Shown: piece after piece, positions 8,949 to 17,714 of the stretch
Layout: every line of letters begins with the position of its first letter
How positions within the stretch are numbered: the stretch's first letter is position 1
Assembly: GCF_036250695.1 (NCBI RefSeq)
Contig: NZ_CP109428.1
Coordinates: 1-64,000, forward strand
From: Streptomyces sp. NBC_01497
Lineage (GTDB): Bacteria; Actinomycetota; Actinomycetes; Streptomycetales; Streptomycetaceae
DNA: 64,000 nt
Direction of reading: 5' to 3'
Program-made: the position numbers and the translations under genes
The notes under the pieces: generated by a model
The model's database searches: none
Seen by the model: the letters and a program-made list of their open reading frames with translations, nothing else
What the model was told of the DNA's origin: nothing

Positions 8949-9773
8949 GTGGGCAGCAAGGACGCAGCGGCCGCAGCAGGTGGCCGCTCACAGCGCATGC
9001 AGACGGATACCGGATCCGAGTGGGAGGCGGTCTTCGTCGATCCTCTCGGGCAGGTGGTGCAGCAGCGGTGGGCGGACGCGGTTCTCGCGGTGGCCTTCGA
9101 GGAGTTGGAGCCGGTGTCGGCGTTCCCGGTGGTGCCGAGGCGGCGGTGGGGTCCTGGGCAGTGGTGGTCGGCCACGACCGGCCGGCATGTGGCGTGCGGG
9201 TCGGCCGCGATGCGGGCGCAGCTGACGGTGCTGGACCGCGACCCCGAGGTGGTCGGCCTGGCCGGGCGGCCGGTGCGTCTGCTGTGGCGGGACGCGCGCG
9301 GCCAGGTCCGCTCGTGGGTGCCGCAGCTCTTCGCCCGCCACCGCGACGGCACCGCCCTGCTGGCCGACTGCCCCAACCACCTGGAGGCCGGCGGCGAGCG
9401 GGCGCAGCGTGCTGCGACGGTCCTTGAGGCGGCGTGCGCGCAGGCCGGCTGGAGCTACCGGCGCCTTGAGCCGCTGGAGAAGACGCTTTCGGCAAACCTG
9501 AAATGGCTGGCCGGGTACCGCCACCCCCGCAACGCCGGCCATCCCCGTCTCGCGGCCGCCCTGCGTGAGGTGTTCGCACAGCCGCAGCCGCTGATCGAGG
9601 GCGTCGAAGCGGTGGGCGACCCGATCGAAGTCCTGCCCGCCGTCTTCCACGCCCTGTGGCACGGACACCTCACCGCGCCCCTGGACGTACCGCTTAACGA
9701 GCGGGTCCTCGTCAGCACCGGCGCCGGCGGTGCGAACGGCCACGGCGGCCCGGGCAGCGGGGAGGGGCAGTGA
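8949..9773 (+). CDS. tnsA: TnsA-like endonuclease subunit, apparently catalytically dead
   Basis: 274 residues; position directly before tnsB and the core pattern LTVLDRDPEVVGLAGRPVRLLW followed by R.WVPQLFARHRDG..LLADC match TnsA-like heteromeric transposase endonucleases. Canonical TnsA has a catalytic Glu in the first helix (ES..ERD), an Asp in the PD strand and a basic residue after the next strand. Here the aligned positions are Met88, Gln126 (VPQ instead of xPD) and a Cys-Pro (ADCP). Both acidic metal ligands are therefore missing while the fold seems kept. Start GTG 8949 is used; ATG 8998 is a possible alternative. The stop overlaps tnsB by GTGA. Loss of 5'-strand cleavage would favour replicative, cointegrate-type transposition (inference). 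Confidence 0.8.
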   Translation: MGSKDAAAAAGGRSQRMQTDTGSEWEAVFVDPLGQVVQQRWADAVLAVAFEELEPVSAFPVVPRRRWGPGQWWSATTGRHVACGSAAMRAQLTVLDRDPEVVGLAGRPVRLLWRDARGQVRSWVPQLFARHRDGTALLADCPNHLEAGGERAQRAATVLEAACAQAGWSYRRLEPLEKTLSANLKWLAGYRHPRNAGHPRLAAALREVFAQPQPLIEGVEAVGDPIEVLPAVFHALWHGHLTAPLDVPLNERVLVSTGAGGANGHGGPGSGEGQ

Positions 9774-11932
9774 GCGTGCGGCGTGGCGGCCGGCCGGTGC
9801 TGCAGGTCGGAGCGCACGTCCGCTTCCGTGACCGCACCTGGCAGGTCATCGCGATGGCGGGGCAGCAGGTCCACCTCGCCGGTGAAACAGGCGAAGACGA
9901 GACGGTCGTGGCCGGACACCTGTTCGCCGACCCGTCCTTCACCATCGTGGGCGCCGAAATGCCCCAGGCCGCAACGCAGTGGGGTCTGTTCGAAACCGCG
10001 CCCGAGGACGCGCGGCGCAAGGCACTGGCCTGGCAGCGGCACATCCGCGAGGTGGAGACCGGCCTGCCCGGCGGGACGGACAGCGACGGGGCGCCCCGGG
10101 CCGAGTACGACCCCGACCGGTTCACCCTCGCACAGCGCGAGGAGGCCAAGGCCACGGAGCTGACCGCGATCGGCTTCGGCCCTGTCTCCCGGACCACGGT
10201 GCAGCGCATGCGCCTGGCCTACCGCAAGCAGGGACTGTGGGGGCTGGTTGACCACCGCACCACCCGTCGGCCCGTGCCTACCGGGCGCACCGACGAACGC
10301 GTCATCGCCGCCATCGAGGAAGCGCTGCGCCGCCAGCGCGGCCGTTCCAAGGGCACCGTCAAGGGCTTGATGCCCCTGGTCACACAGATCCTTACCGACC
10401 GGCACGGCCGCGGCACAGTGCCCGCCCCCTCCCAGGCCACCTTCTACCGGCTCGTCCACCAGCTCGCCGACCCTGCCGAACACCCCCACCGCCCCGCCCG
10501 TACTCTCCCCTCCCCCACCGGCGGACAGGCGTTCACCCCGACCGTGGCGCTGCGGCCGGGCGAGCAGGTGCAGGTCGACACCACACGGCTGGACGTCCTG
10601 GCCGTCTTCGACGACGGCACCACCGGCCGGCCCGAACTCACGATCGCCGTCGACGTCGCCACCCGCGCCATCCTCGCCGCGGTCCTGCGGCCCGCCGGCA
10701 CCAAGGCAGTCGACGCGGCCCTGCTGCTCGCCGAGATGGCCGTCCCGCACGCGGCCCGTCCCTCCTGGCCCGACGCACTGTGCCTCGCCCACACCCAACT
10801 CCCCCAGCTACAGCGGCTGATGGACCTGGACGAACGGCTCGAGGGCGCGGCTGCCCGGCCGGTGGTGGTGCCCGAGACGATCGTCGTGGACCGGGGCAAG
10901 GTCTACCTGTCCACGGCGTTCACCGCCGCCTGCGAAACCCTCGGCATCAGCGTCCAGCCCACCCCGCCCCACGCCCCCGCCGCCAAAGGCATCGTCGAAC
11001 GCACCTTCGGCACGGTCAACGCCCTGCTGTGCCAGCACCTGCCCGGCTACACCGGCTCCGACGTCACCCGCCGCGGACCGGACGCCGAAGGCGAGGCCTG
11101 CTTCAGCGTCGCCCAGATGCAGGACCTTCTGGACGAATGGCTGATCCACTACCACCACCGCCCCCACGAAGGCCTGCGCCACCCCACCCTGCCGAAGAAG
11201 GCTCTCACCCCGAACCAGATGTGGGCCGCGCTTATCGCCGTGACCGGCTACGTGCCCCTCCCCTTGAGCGGCAGCGACTACCTCGAACTGCTGCCGGTGC
11301 GCTGGCAGGCCATCACCGAACGCGGCATCCGCGTCGACCACCGCACCTACGACCACGATGTCCTCGCCCCCTACCGCGGTCAGCCCTCCCCCGTCACCGC
11401 ACGCGGCGGCAAATGGGAAGTCCACACCAACCCCCACGACGCCCGCCAGGTCTGGATCCGCCTGCCCGACGGACACCTGACAGAGATCCCGTGGATCCAC
11501 CGCGACCACATTCACCAGCCGTTCAACAGCGCCACCTGGCAGCACATCAAAACGATCACCACCCGCCACAGCGACCGCGACACCCACGAAGCCGACCTCG
11601 CCGACGCCCTCGACCAGCTCATGCGCCGCGCCCACGCCGGCACCGCTACCCCCGGCGAACAGCGCCTGATCACCCGCGCCGCACCACTGAAAACACCCCC
11701 GCCCGCAGCCGGCACCCGCCCTCCCTACGATCCGGCCCCGCAGGCCGACGCCTGGGACGACGCCTGGGACGACGACAGCATCGACGACCTCGACGACCTC
11801 GACGACCAGCCCGACGAACCAGAACAGGCCGACAGCGAAGACGAACTCGGACCCGGCGACACCAGCGACGTGCCCGTCCCGTACACCGGACTCGGCCTCT
11901 ACGACCCCGCTCAGGAAGCCCTCAACTGGTGA
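9770..11932 (+). CDS. tnsB: TnsB-like DDE transposase
   Basis: 720 residues. An N-terminal beta domain and helix-turn-helix region (GPVSRTTVQRMRLAYRKQG near 135-155) precede the RNase H-fold catalytic core, with D270 (VQVDTTRLD), D374 (IVVDRGKVY) and E410 (KGIVERTFGT); the 36-residue D-E spacing suits DDE integrases of the Mu/TnsB type. A Mu-type C-terminal beta-barrel region follows, then an unusually acidic tail (about 655-710, rich in Asp-Asp and Glu), which could be the contact for TnsC. It catalyses 3'-end cleavage and strand transfer. It overlaps tnsA and tnsC by 4 bases at each end, indicating translational coupling. The active site looks intact. Confidence 0.92.
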   Translation: MSVRRGGRPVLQVGAHVRFRDRTWQVIAMAGQQVHLAGETGEDETVVAGHLFADPSFTIVGAEMPQAATQWGLFETAPEDARRKALAWQRHIREVETGLPGGTDSDGAPRAEYDPDRFTLAQREEAKATELTAIGFGPVSRTTVQRMRLAYRKQGLWGLVDHRTTRRPVPTGRTDERVIAAIEEALRRQRGRSKGTVKGLMPLVTQILTDRHGRGTVPAPSQATFYRLVHQLADPAEHPHRPARTLPSPTGGQAFTPTVALRPGEQVQVDTTRLDVLAVFDDGTTGRPELTIAVDVATRAILAAVLRPAGTKAVDAALLLAEMAVPHAARPSWPDALCLAHTQLPQLQRLMDLDERLEGAAARPVVVPETIVVDRGKVYLSTAFTAACETLGISVQPTPPHAPAAKGIVERTFGTVNALLCQHLPGYTGSDVTRRGPDAEGEACFSVAQMQDLLDEWLIHYHHRPHEGLRHPTLPKKALTPNQMWAALIAVTGYVPLPLSGSDYLELLPVRWQAITERGIRVDHRTYDHDVLAPYRGQPSPVTARGGKWEVHTNPHDARQVWIRLPDGHLTEIPWIHRDHIHQPFNSATWQHIKTITTRHSDRDTHEADLADALDQLMRRAHAGTATPGEQRLITRAAPLKTPPPAAGTRPPYDPAPQADAWDDAWDDDSIDDLDDLDDQPDEPEQADSEDELGPGDTSDVPVPYTGLGLYDPAQEALNW

Positions 11933-12999
11933 CCAGCCCCGCACGCAACCACCACGCCCCCGCCAACACCGAGGCACCGCCGCCTGGCACGCAGGCAGTC
12001 GAGCCGGAATGGCCGATCACCACCTGGCAGGGCTGGCAACGCTTCGCCACCACCCCGCCCCTCACCCCGCCCCAGCCCGGCGACACCCCACGCAGCACGG
12101 AAGAACGCCTCGCCTACCACTCCGCGTTCGTCACCGTCCGCACCCCCGCCATCAACACCCTCGCCACCCAGGTCCGCACCCTGATGCTCCTCGGCCGCCA
12201 CCAGCAGACCACCGCCCGGCCCTCACTGATCGTCACCGGCCCCGCCGCGGCCGGGAAAACGACCGCCCTCCTCGAAGTCGGACGCACCTGCCACCTCGCC
12301 CACACCCGAAAACACCCCGCCCCGCCCGGACGCACCCACCAGCAGACACCGGTCGCGTACCTGCTGGTGCCGGCCGGCGCCACCGCGAAAACCCTGGCCA
12401 CCGAATTCGCCCGCTACCTCGGCATCCCCGTCACCACCCGCATGACCCAGACCCAGATCACCGAGGCCGTCTGCCACACCTACACCGCCGCTGGCGTCCG
12501 CCTGGTCCTCATCGACGAGATCCACCGCCTCAACCCGCGCACGACCACCGGCGCCGAAGCCGCCGACCTGCTCAAAGACCTCACCGAACGCATCAGAGCA
12601 ACCTTCGTCTACACCGGCATCGACGTCGCCTCAACCACGCTGTTCTCCGGAGTACGCGGCGCCCAACTCGCCGGCCGCGCCAGCCTCATCACCTGCGGCC
12701 CCCTCCCCGCCCGCCACGGAAACACCCGCCCCTTCACCGATCTCATCACCGACATGGAGAACGCCCTCGACCTCACCCAGCACACACCCGGCACACTCCC
12801 CCGCCACGCCTCCTACCTCCACCAGCGCACCGCCGGCCGCATCGGAAGCCTCGCCCGCCTCATCCGCCAAGCAGCGATCACCGCCATCTGCGACGGCACC
12901 GAACGCATCACCAAAAAGGCGCTCGAAGCTATCCAGCTCGACCACCTCGCCGAAGAAGCAAGCCGCCCCCGAACCCGCCAACCCGCCAGAACGGCATGA
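11929..12999 (+). CDS. tnsC: TnsC/TniB-like AAA+ transposition ATPase
   Basis: 356 residues. Walker A GPAAAGKTTAL (near 104-114), Walker B VLIDEIHRL (near 192-200), and a sensor-like YTGIDV segment downstream place it with TniB/TnsC AAA+ regulators. These form filaments or rings on target DNA, bridge TniQ to the TnsB transposase, and give target immunity. The start GTG 11929 overlaps the tnsB stop (GTGA) and gives the whole conserved region; longer upstream frames are only antisense or shadow of tnsB. The Ser/Pro-rich first 60 residues could contact TnsB. Confidence 0.92.
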   Translation: MTSPARNHHAPANTEAPPPGTQAVEPEWPITTWQGWQRFATTPPLTPPQPGDTPRSTEERLAYHSAFVTVRTPAINTLATQVRTLMLLGRHQQTTARPSLIVTGPAAAGKTTALLEVGRTCHLAHTRKHPAPPGRTHQQTPVAYLLVPAGATAKTLATEFARYLGIPVTTRMTQTQITEAVCHTYTAAGVRLVLIDEIHRLNPRTTTGAEAADLLKDLTERIRATFVYTGIDVASTTLFSGVRGAQLAGRASLITCGPLPARHGNTRPFTDLITDMENALDLTQHTPGTLPRHASYLHQRTAGRIGSLARLIRQAAITAICDGTERITKKALEAIQLDHLAEEASRPRTRQPARTA

Positions 13000-13006
13000 T
13001 GCGGAC

Positions 13007-13639
13007 ATGAAGACGACCACCGAAACGCCAGGCGGCGACGAGTTCGCTGCCCTCTGCCGGCAGGCCTGGGACACCCTGATCCCCGCCCGCGCCGACTACC
13101 TGGCAGGCGTCTCACCCCACTACGACGAGGTCCTCCACGACGTCGCGCAGCGAACCGAGCACACCGGCAGCCTCGGCAAGACGGACATCGCAGCCCTCGT
13201 CGTCTGGAAACGGCTCTCCGCACAAACCCGCTGGGTGACAGAACTGATGTCCCTGCCCGACACCCAGGTCCGAGCCGTCACCGAGCGAGTCGTCACCGCC
13301 GTCCGCGACACCACCATCTCGCGCGGGGAGGCCGCCCGCACGGGGCGCGGCATCATCTGGGAACTGCCCGGCTTCCGCACCGGCGACGCCCTCGCCTCAG
13401 CCATCCTCACCGCAGCAGCACCCCAGCGGATGGCCGTCTACGACCGCCGCGTCCAACACGCCCTCGACACCCTCCGCCTCCCCCTCACCCCCACACCGGG
13501 ACGCTACGGCCGCTACCTCCAGCTCCTCGACGACCTCCTCCACCACGGCGGAGCACACGCCGCCGGCTGGACCGCACGCGACATCGACACCGCCCTGTAC
13601 TGGACCGGCGGCAACCCCCACCCGACAGCAACGGCATAG
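13007..13639 (+). CDS. uncharacterised protein at the end of the transposition operon, possible HhH/glycosylase-like fold
   Basis: 210 residues, starting at ATG 13007 only 7 bases after the tnsC stop codon, hence probably co-transcribed. No catalytic motif is certain. The order ALVVWKRLS (near 65), then DALASAILTAAAPQRMAVYDRRVQHAL (near 125-152), then Y..YL..LDDLL and WTARDIDTALYW, resembles helix-hairpin-helix proteins of the DNA-glycosylase-like type, in which ASAiL...P...D.R is the recurring core. That resemblance is from memory and weak. Its place after tnsC and before the element's end suggests an accessory transposition factor or the innermost cargo gene. Confidence 0.6.
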   Translation: MKTTTETPGGDEFAALCRQAWDTLIPARADYLAGVSPHYDEVLHDVAQRTEHTGSLGKTDIAALVVWKRLSAQTRWVTELMSLPDTQVRAVTERVVTAVRDTTISRGEAARTGRGIIWELPGFRTGDALASAILTAAAPQRMAVYDRRVQHALDTLRLPLTPTPGRYGRYLQLLDDLLHHGGAHAAGWTARDIDTALYWTGGNPHPTATA

Positions 13640-13716
13640 CCCACCAGCAGACCCCGACCATGCAGCAAGCCGCTGACCAGCACAAACCCGCACCGACCCT
13701 TTAGATACCGGAGCCC

Positions 13717-13885
13717 ATCACCAACACCACACCGCCGTTATCAACGAACCCCGAACAACCACAGGCCAGACGCCCCATCACCACTGTCTCCAGCTCCCCG
13801 TAAGCGCCGGACTCCTTATCAGGGAATCACCAACACCCCAGCTCAAGCAGCCCTCGCCACACCAGCTACGAACCTCGGAATCACA
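13717..13885. repeat. putative transposon right end with four spaced TnsB-type repeats and TGT terminus
   Basis: Read on the minus strand from 13885, the element would begin TGTGATTCCGAGG. Four copies of a GGTGAT-like core (plus-strand ATCAC at 13880-13884, 13826-13830, 13777-13781, 13717-13721) are spaced 54, 49 and 60 bases apart. Two share the 12-mer ATCACCAACACC (13717-13728, 13826-13837). Tn7-like elements end in 5'-TGT and carry several TnsB sites at each end. The boundary at 13885/13886 coincides exactly with the point where homology to the telomeric helicase starts. Confidence 0.55.
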
Positions 13886-14372
13886 CTGCCCGTGGCCGCT
13901 GAACTGGCAGCGGCACTACCGCGTCCTCGCCGACCTCGTCGACGCCGACGGCCACCTGCCCTACATCGCGGGAGGCGTCCTGTTCGACGGCGACGACATC
14001 GGCACCTGGAGATGGCGCCAGCAAGAACCAGGCACCTGGACACAGCTGTCGACCGAGCAGCAGGAACGGCTGACCGAACTGGGCATCAATGCCCCTGTGG
14101 CCCCGTCCGCCGCTCCGGCGGCCGCGCGCGCGACGAAGAGCCCGAGCAAGGCACAGCAAGCCTTCCAGCGCGGCCTCACCGCCCTCACGCAGTACGTCGC
14201 CCGCGAAGGGACATCGTCGGTGAAACGGGCCCACCGAGAACGGATCGTCATCGACGGCCAGGAACACGACCTGGCGCTCGGCATCTGGTACTCCAACCAG
14301 AAGCAACGCCGCGACAAACTCACGCAGGAACAACTCGACGCACTACGGCAACTCGGCGCGGAATGGGCCTGA
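13886..14372 (+). pseudogene. C-terminal remnant of a second telomeric helicase
   Basis: Starting at CTGCCCGTGGCCGCTG the translation is about 70% identical to the last 160 residues of the helicase at 1151-3802: both have WPL.WQRHYR.LADLVDADG, GVLF.GDD.G.W, Q..F QRGL.AL.QY.AREG and end in LG.EWA. No start codon, ATPase core or first HA domains are present. The homology begins abruptly at the putative transposon end. It is best explained as the stump of the helicase gene of an older chromosome end, cut when the element (with its own telomere and helicase) arrived. Homologous recombination between two helicase genes is an alternative. Confidence 0.85.
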
Positions 14373-14373
14373 C

Positions 14374-14598
14374 TCAGACAGGGTCGGCCATGGGGCGGTC
14401 GGGTTCTGGAGCCGCGGTGGGTGTCGCAGCGCTTGCTTTGAGCACTTCGTTCTTCTTGGCCCTTGCTGTGGCGCGGCGCTTCTTCGTGGTGCGTGCCCAG
14501 GCTGCTGTTGCGGCGATGGCGGCCGTGGCAAGTTGGGCCGGCAGTTGAGTCAGCAGGCCTTGGATCGTGATGTCGAGGGCGTGCTGCAAGGCGTGCAC
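14374..14598 (-). CDS. small hypothetical protein with hydrophobic and basic segments
   Basis: 74 residues. GTG at 14598 (minus strand) has GGAG seven bases upstream, a good ribosome binding site. The sequence has an amphipathic Leu/Ala-rich N-terminal half (LLTQLPAQLATAAIAATAAW) followed by a Lys/Arg-rich stretch (TTKKRRATARAKK), as in small membrane-associated or nucleic-acid-binding proteins. It faces the helicase remnant tail to tail, with stop codons one base apart. Function is not recognised. Confidence 0.55.
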   Translation of the reverse strand: MHALQHALDITIQGLLTQLPAQLATAAIAATAAWARTTKKRRATARAKKNEVLKASAATPTAAPEPDRPMADPV

Positions 14599-14672
14599 GA
14601 TGAGTCTCCTGGGTCAGGGTCGGGTGGTGGGGCGATGGCTCGACTGTGCTGGAGCGGCGCGAGCGCGATCTA

Positions 14673-14698
14673 CTTGTCCGGCTCTCCGTGTGGACAAG
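14673..14698. promoter_or_regulatory. inverted repeat upstream of the coiled-coil gene, operator candidate
   Basis: CTTGTCC (14673-14679) and GGACAAG (14692-14698) form a 7-bp dyad, 40 bases before ATG 14738 and between the divergent small gene and the coiled-coil gene. Spacing and position suit a dimeric repressor or promoter element; no direct evidence of function. Confidence 0.4.
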
Positions 14699-16298
14699 CC
14701 CGGATATGGTCGGAGCGGGAGATGGGAGCCGGGGGAGATGGCCACGAGAGGGCGCAGGACTCGTCCGTGGGGACAACTGAAGGGGCCAAGGCCCGAGGAC
14801 AACGCCGCGGCCGAGTTGCTCAGGCAGTGGCTGGACGACGCCGGCGGTATGGGTGTCGACGAACTCCTCGGCAAGCTGACTCCTGAACACTTCCTCGATC
14901 GACAGCGTCCGAGCCGATCAACCGTCAGTTCTCGCCTGTCGGGAGTCGGACTGCGTGAGGACTTCATTGAGGCTGTCGCAGACGTCTGTTCCCCCAACGC
15001 CGCCAAGCGGGAACAGCTCCTCACCCAGATGCACCGAGCGCGCGAACAGGCTCGTTCGGGGCAGAGTCGTGACCGGGTGGCCGGACCTGCCGCGCACTCC
15101 GAGTTGCTCCTCGTGCAACAGCGCTCGATCGAGGTGTCTGACAAGCTCCTGCTGGCCATGGAGCGGGCAGCGCACTTGGAGCGTGAACGCAGCGAGGCGA
15201 ACCAGATGGTGTTGGTCCTGCTCGCCATGGTCGACAAGCTGCAGCGGAACATCGCCGATCTCGCGCGAGAACGCGACCGGCTGCGCGCACGCCCCGGAGG
15301 GGACGAGTTTCAGCAGGTACGTGAACGGCTCACGCGCACCGAGCAGCAACGAGACACGGCTGAGGCCGAGCTAGACCGCGCGCGTTCGGAACGGCAAAAG
15401 GCCGATCAGCTCACCGAAGAGGCACAGCAGCAAGTCCGTCGGCTGACGGACGAGCTCAACCAACTCCGCGGAGATGCGCCCACCGCCAGGGACCCAGGTG
15501 ATCTGGATGCCGCAGCCCCGATCCTTCGAGACCCCTCAAGCTACGAGGCGGACGACGTCGACATCGCGCTCCTCAAGGCCGCACACCACCTGGACGACCG
15601 AGCCGACCGACTCGACCGACTCGCCGGTGAGCTCCACTCGGACAACCCTCCGGACAACTCCCCCACCGCACACGATGACCCGGACATCCCTCCAGAAGGC
15701 CCCGCCTCGCCCGGCTCGGCGGTGCTGACGGCTGAGGGGGAGGAGGTCCTGGGTGACATCGCACAATTCCTGTCCGGAGACGTTGGCGCGGGTCTCGAGG
15801 AAATGCTGACGTATGCCGCTGAGCAGGGCTCGGACTTCCGCCTGATCCTGCTGATAGCAGCCCGTCTTCGCGACGGCGGTCACCCCGATCGGGCAAACCG
15901 GCTGATCTACCTGCGAGCGACCGGTAGAGGGTTTGGCGAGCTGACCGCCATCGTGGCCAAGTTGCGTGCAGAGGAGCGGGGACCCGAGGTCTACCAGCTG
16001 CTGAACCACGTGGCACAGGGGTGGCCTGGGGACCAGATCGTCGCAGCGGTCACACTTATGCGTGAGGCCTACCACAGTTCAGACGCCTACCAGGTGCTCA
16101 GCGCCGTTGGCAGGAGCTGTCCGCTGAAGGAGACCATAATGCTCCTCCCTCTCCTCACCACGAGTGACCGTGAGTGGATCTTGGAGGTGGCGTGTCGCGA
16201 GCGCTCCCTGGAGGAACTCAAACTCCTCCAGAGGTCGCTTCGCCGCGATATCGAGGTCGCCCGGGTTGCACTGGCTCGCCGCGAGCGTGTCGCCCTAG

Positions 16299-17207
16299 GG
16301 CGTGTCTTCAAAGGGTCATATCCACATCAGGAGGGATGCGATCGTGACGGCCGCTTCGTAGGATTCGCGGGTTTTGTCGTAGCGTGTGGCGATGGCCCGG
16401 TACTGCTTTAAGACGTTGAAGCAGCGCTCAACGACGTTGCGCTTCTTGTAGCGCTCCTTGTCGAAAGCGGTTGGTCTGCCGCCGCTGCTGCCGCGTCGAC
16501 GACGGTTTTCTCGTTGGTCCGAGCGTTCGGGAATGGTGTGCGGGATTCCGTGTTTGCGCAGGTAGTTACGTATGCGGCGGCTGCTGTAGCCCTTGTCGCC
16601 CAGAAGGTGGTCGGGCCGGGTGCGAGGTCGGCCCGGCCCCTGGCGGCGGACCTTGATCTGCGCGAGGACCTGCTCCAACTGTGTGCAGTCATTGACGTTG
16701 CCGCCGGTGAGGACGAAGCCCAGTGGGCGGCCGCGGCCGTCGCAGGCGAGATGGATTTTGGTGGTCAGTCCGCCACGGGATCGTCCGAGGGCGTGAGCGT
16801 GTGCCGCTTCTGCGGGGGCTGCCCCTTTTTACGGGCGCCGGCCGCGTGCTGGTGAGCGCGAGTGATCGTGGAGTCCACCGACACCAGCCAGTCGATGTCT
16901 CCTGCCGCATCTTTGCCGGCCTGGAGAGTCTCCAGCATCCGTGTAAACGTCCCGTCCAGGGCCCACCTGCGAAAACGCGTGTACAACGTTCGCCATGACC
17001 CATACCGCTCAGGCACGTCACGCCAAGCCGAACCGGTCCGCAGTTTCCATACGATCCCGTTCAGTACCACCCGATCGTCCAGCCGGGGCCGCCCCGTCTC
17101 CGTCCTTGGCAACAGCCCCGACAGCACATCCCACTCTTCGTCCGAAAGCTCATGCCGCCGCACCATGCACCACATGATGCCCCATCAGTTGCCTTTGAAG
17201 ACAGGAC
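16299..17207 (-). mobile_element. IS5-family (IS427-like) insertion sequence, complete
   Basis: 909 bp. Terminal inverted repeats GGCGTGTCTTCAAAGG (16299-16314) and CCTTTGAAGACAGGAC (17192-17207) match at 14 of 16 positions. Both sides carry the 4-bp target duplication CTAG (16295-16298, 17208-17211), the target preference of IS427-type elements. The clean duplication and restorable host frame point to a recent insertion. Confidence 0.92.
16316..17175 (-). CDS. IS5-family transposase encoded in two frames (programmed -1 shift)
   Basis: The upstream frame (start 17175) gives the N-terminal part with LSDEEWDVLSGLLP, the WRDVPERYGSW motif and the first catalytic Asp in VDSTITRAHQ. The downstream frame gives LLGDKGYSSRRIRNYLR (second Asp) and KKRNVVERCFNVLKQYRAIATRYDK (catalytic Glu) and ends at 16316. 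The frames join at the slippery run A5G4 (plus-strand CCCCTTTTT, 16822-16830), where a -1 shift is needed. Both frames are otherwise open, so the element could still be active. Confidence 0.88.
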
Positions 17208-17673
17208 CTAGCCGCTCGCCGAGACGAGGCGTGGCCTTCAGACAGCAGCGTCCGGCTGCGTACCGAGGTGCCCTCTGCCTGGCCTGCGACCAGCAGTGAA
17301 GAGCGGACGAACATCCTCCACCAAATGGCCGACGACGGAATCGTCCACACCATGGCCATGCCCGACGTGCTGGAGCAGCTACCGCCCGAACGCCGGCGGA
17401 TCTGCTCGCTGTGCCAAGAACCCAGAACGGTCGCTGAGATCGCGGACCAACTGTCCATCCCTCTCGCTTTGACCAGACTTCTCTTGGCCCACCTCGTTGT
17501 CGACGGACACGTGGTGATCACCCCCGCAACCACATGAGCACACCTCCAGACGGCACCAGCGGCCTGCACCACTCTGTGCAACGGTCGGGAAAGCTGGTTG
17601 CCGACAAGGACACGCACCCGCTGGGGAAGTGCACCACCCTCAGCGGCTGATCAGCCATGAGCAGCGGGTGACG

Positions 17674-17714
17674 CGGCGTAGGCGCCTGGGCTCAGAGCCT
17701 GGGCGCCTACGCCG
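17674..17714. terminator. bidirectional hairpin between convergent genes
   Basis: Perfect 13-bp stem CGGCGTAGGCGCC (17674-17686) / GGCGCCTACGCCG (17702-17714) with a 15-base loop. It lies in the gap 17538-17942 between the plus-strand IS-split gene and the minus-strand recombinase operon. No U-run follows, which is common for actinobacterial terminators. The rest of this gap holds no gene that can be supported. Confidence 0.7.

Larger units (their letters stand above)
14738..17537 (+). pseudogene. coiled-coil protein with winged-helix tail, interrupted by an IS element
   Basis: Reading 14738-16298 and then 17212-17537 (skipping the IS and one CTAG copy) restores one uninterrupted 628-codon frame. 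The N-terminus (about 25-110) looks like a helix-turn-helix segment, followed by a long coiled coil (about 130-260, e.g. RERLTRTEQQRDTAEAELD), an acidic linker, a helical domain, and a C-terminal winged-helix-like module near the end (ICSLCQEPRTVAEIADQLSI, then LVVDGHVV), reminiscent of DUF742 domains. ATG 14738 is preferred because GGGAG lies nine bases upstream. The present form reads into IS sequence and stops at 16411. The intact ancestor was probably a cytoplasmic regulator; that is inferred. Confidence 0.75.

Noticed and set aside
10780..11928. N-terminal extension of the TnsC frame into tnsB
   Set aside because: The upstream part is a Pro/Arg/His shadow of tnsB; GTG 11929 with the GTGA overlap gives the proper protein.
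13717..13885. CRISPR-like repeat array
   Set aside because: Only short 5-12-bp cores recur, no constant repeat length, no cas genes; better explained as transposon-end binding sites.
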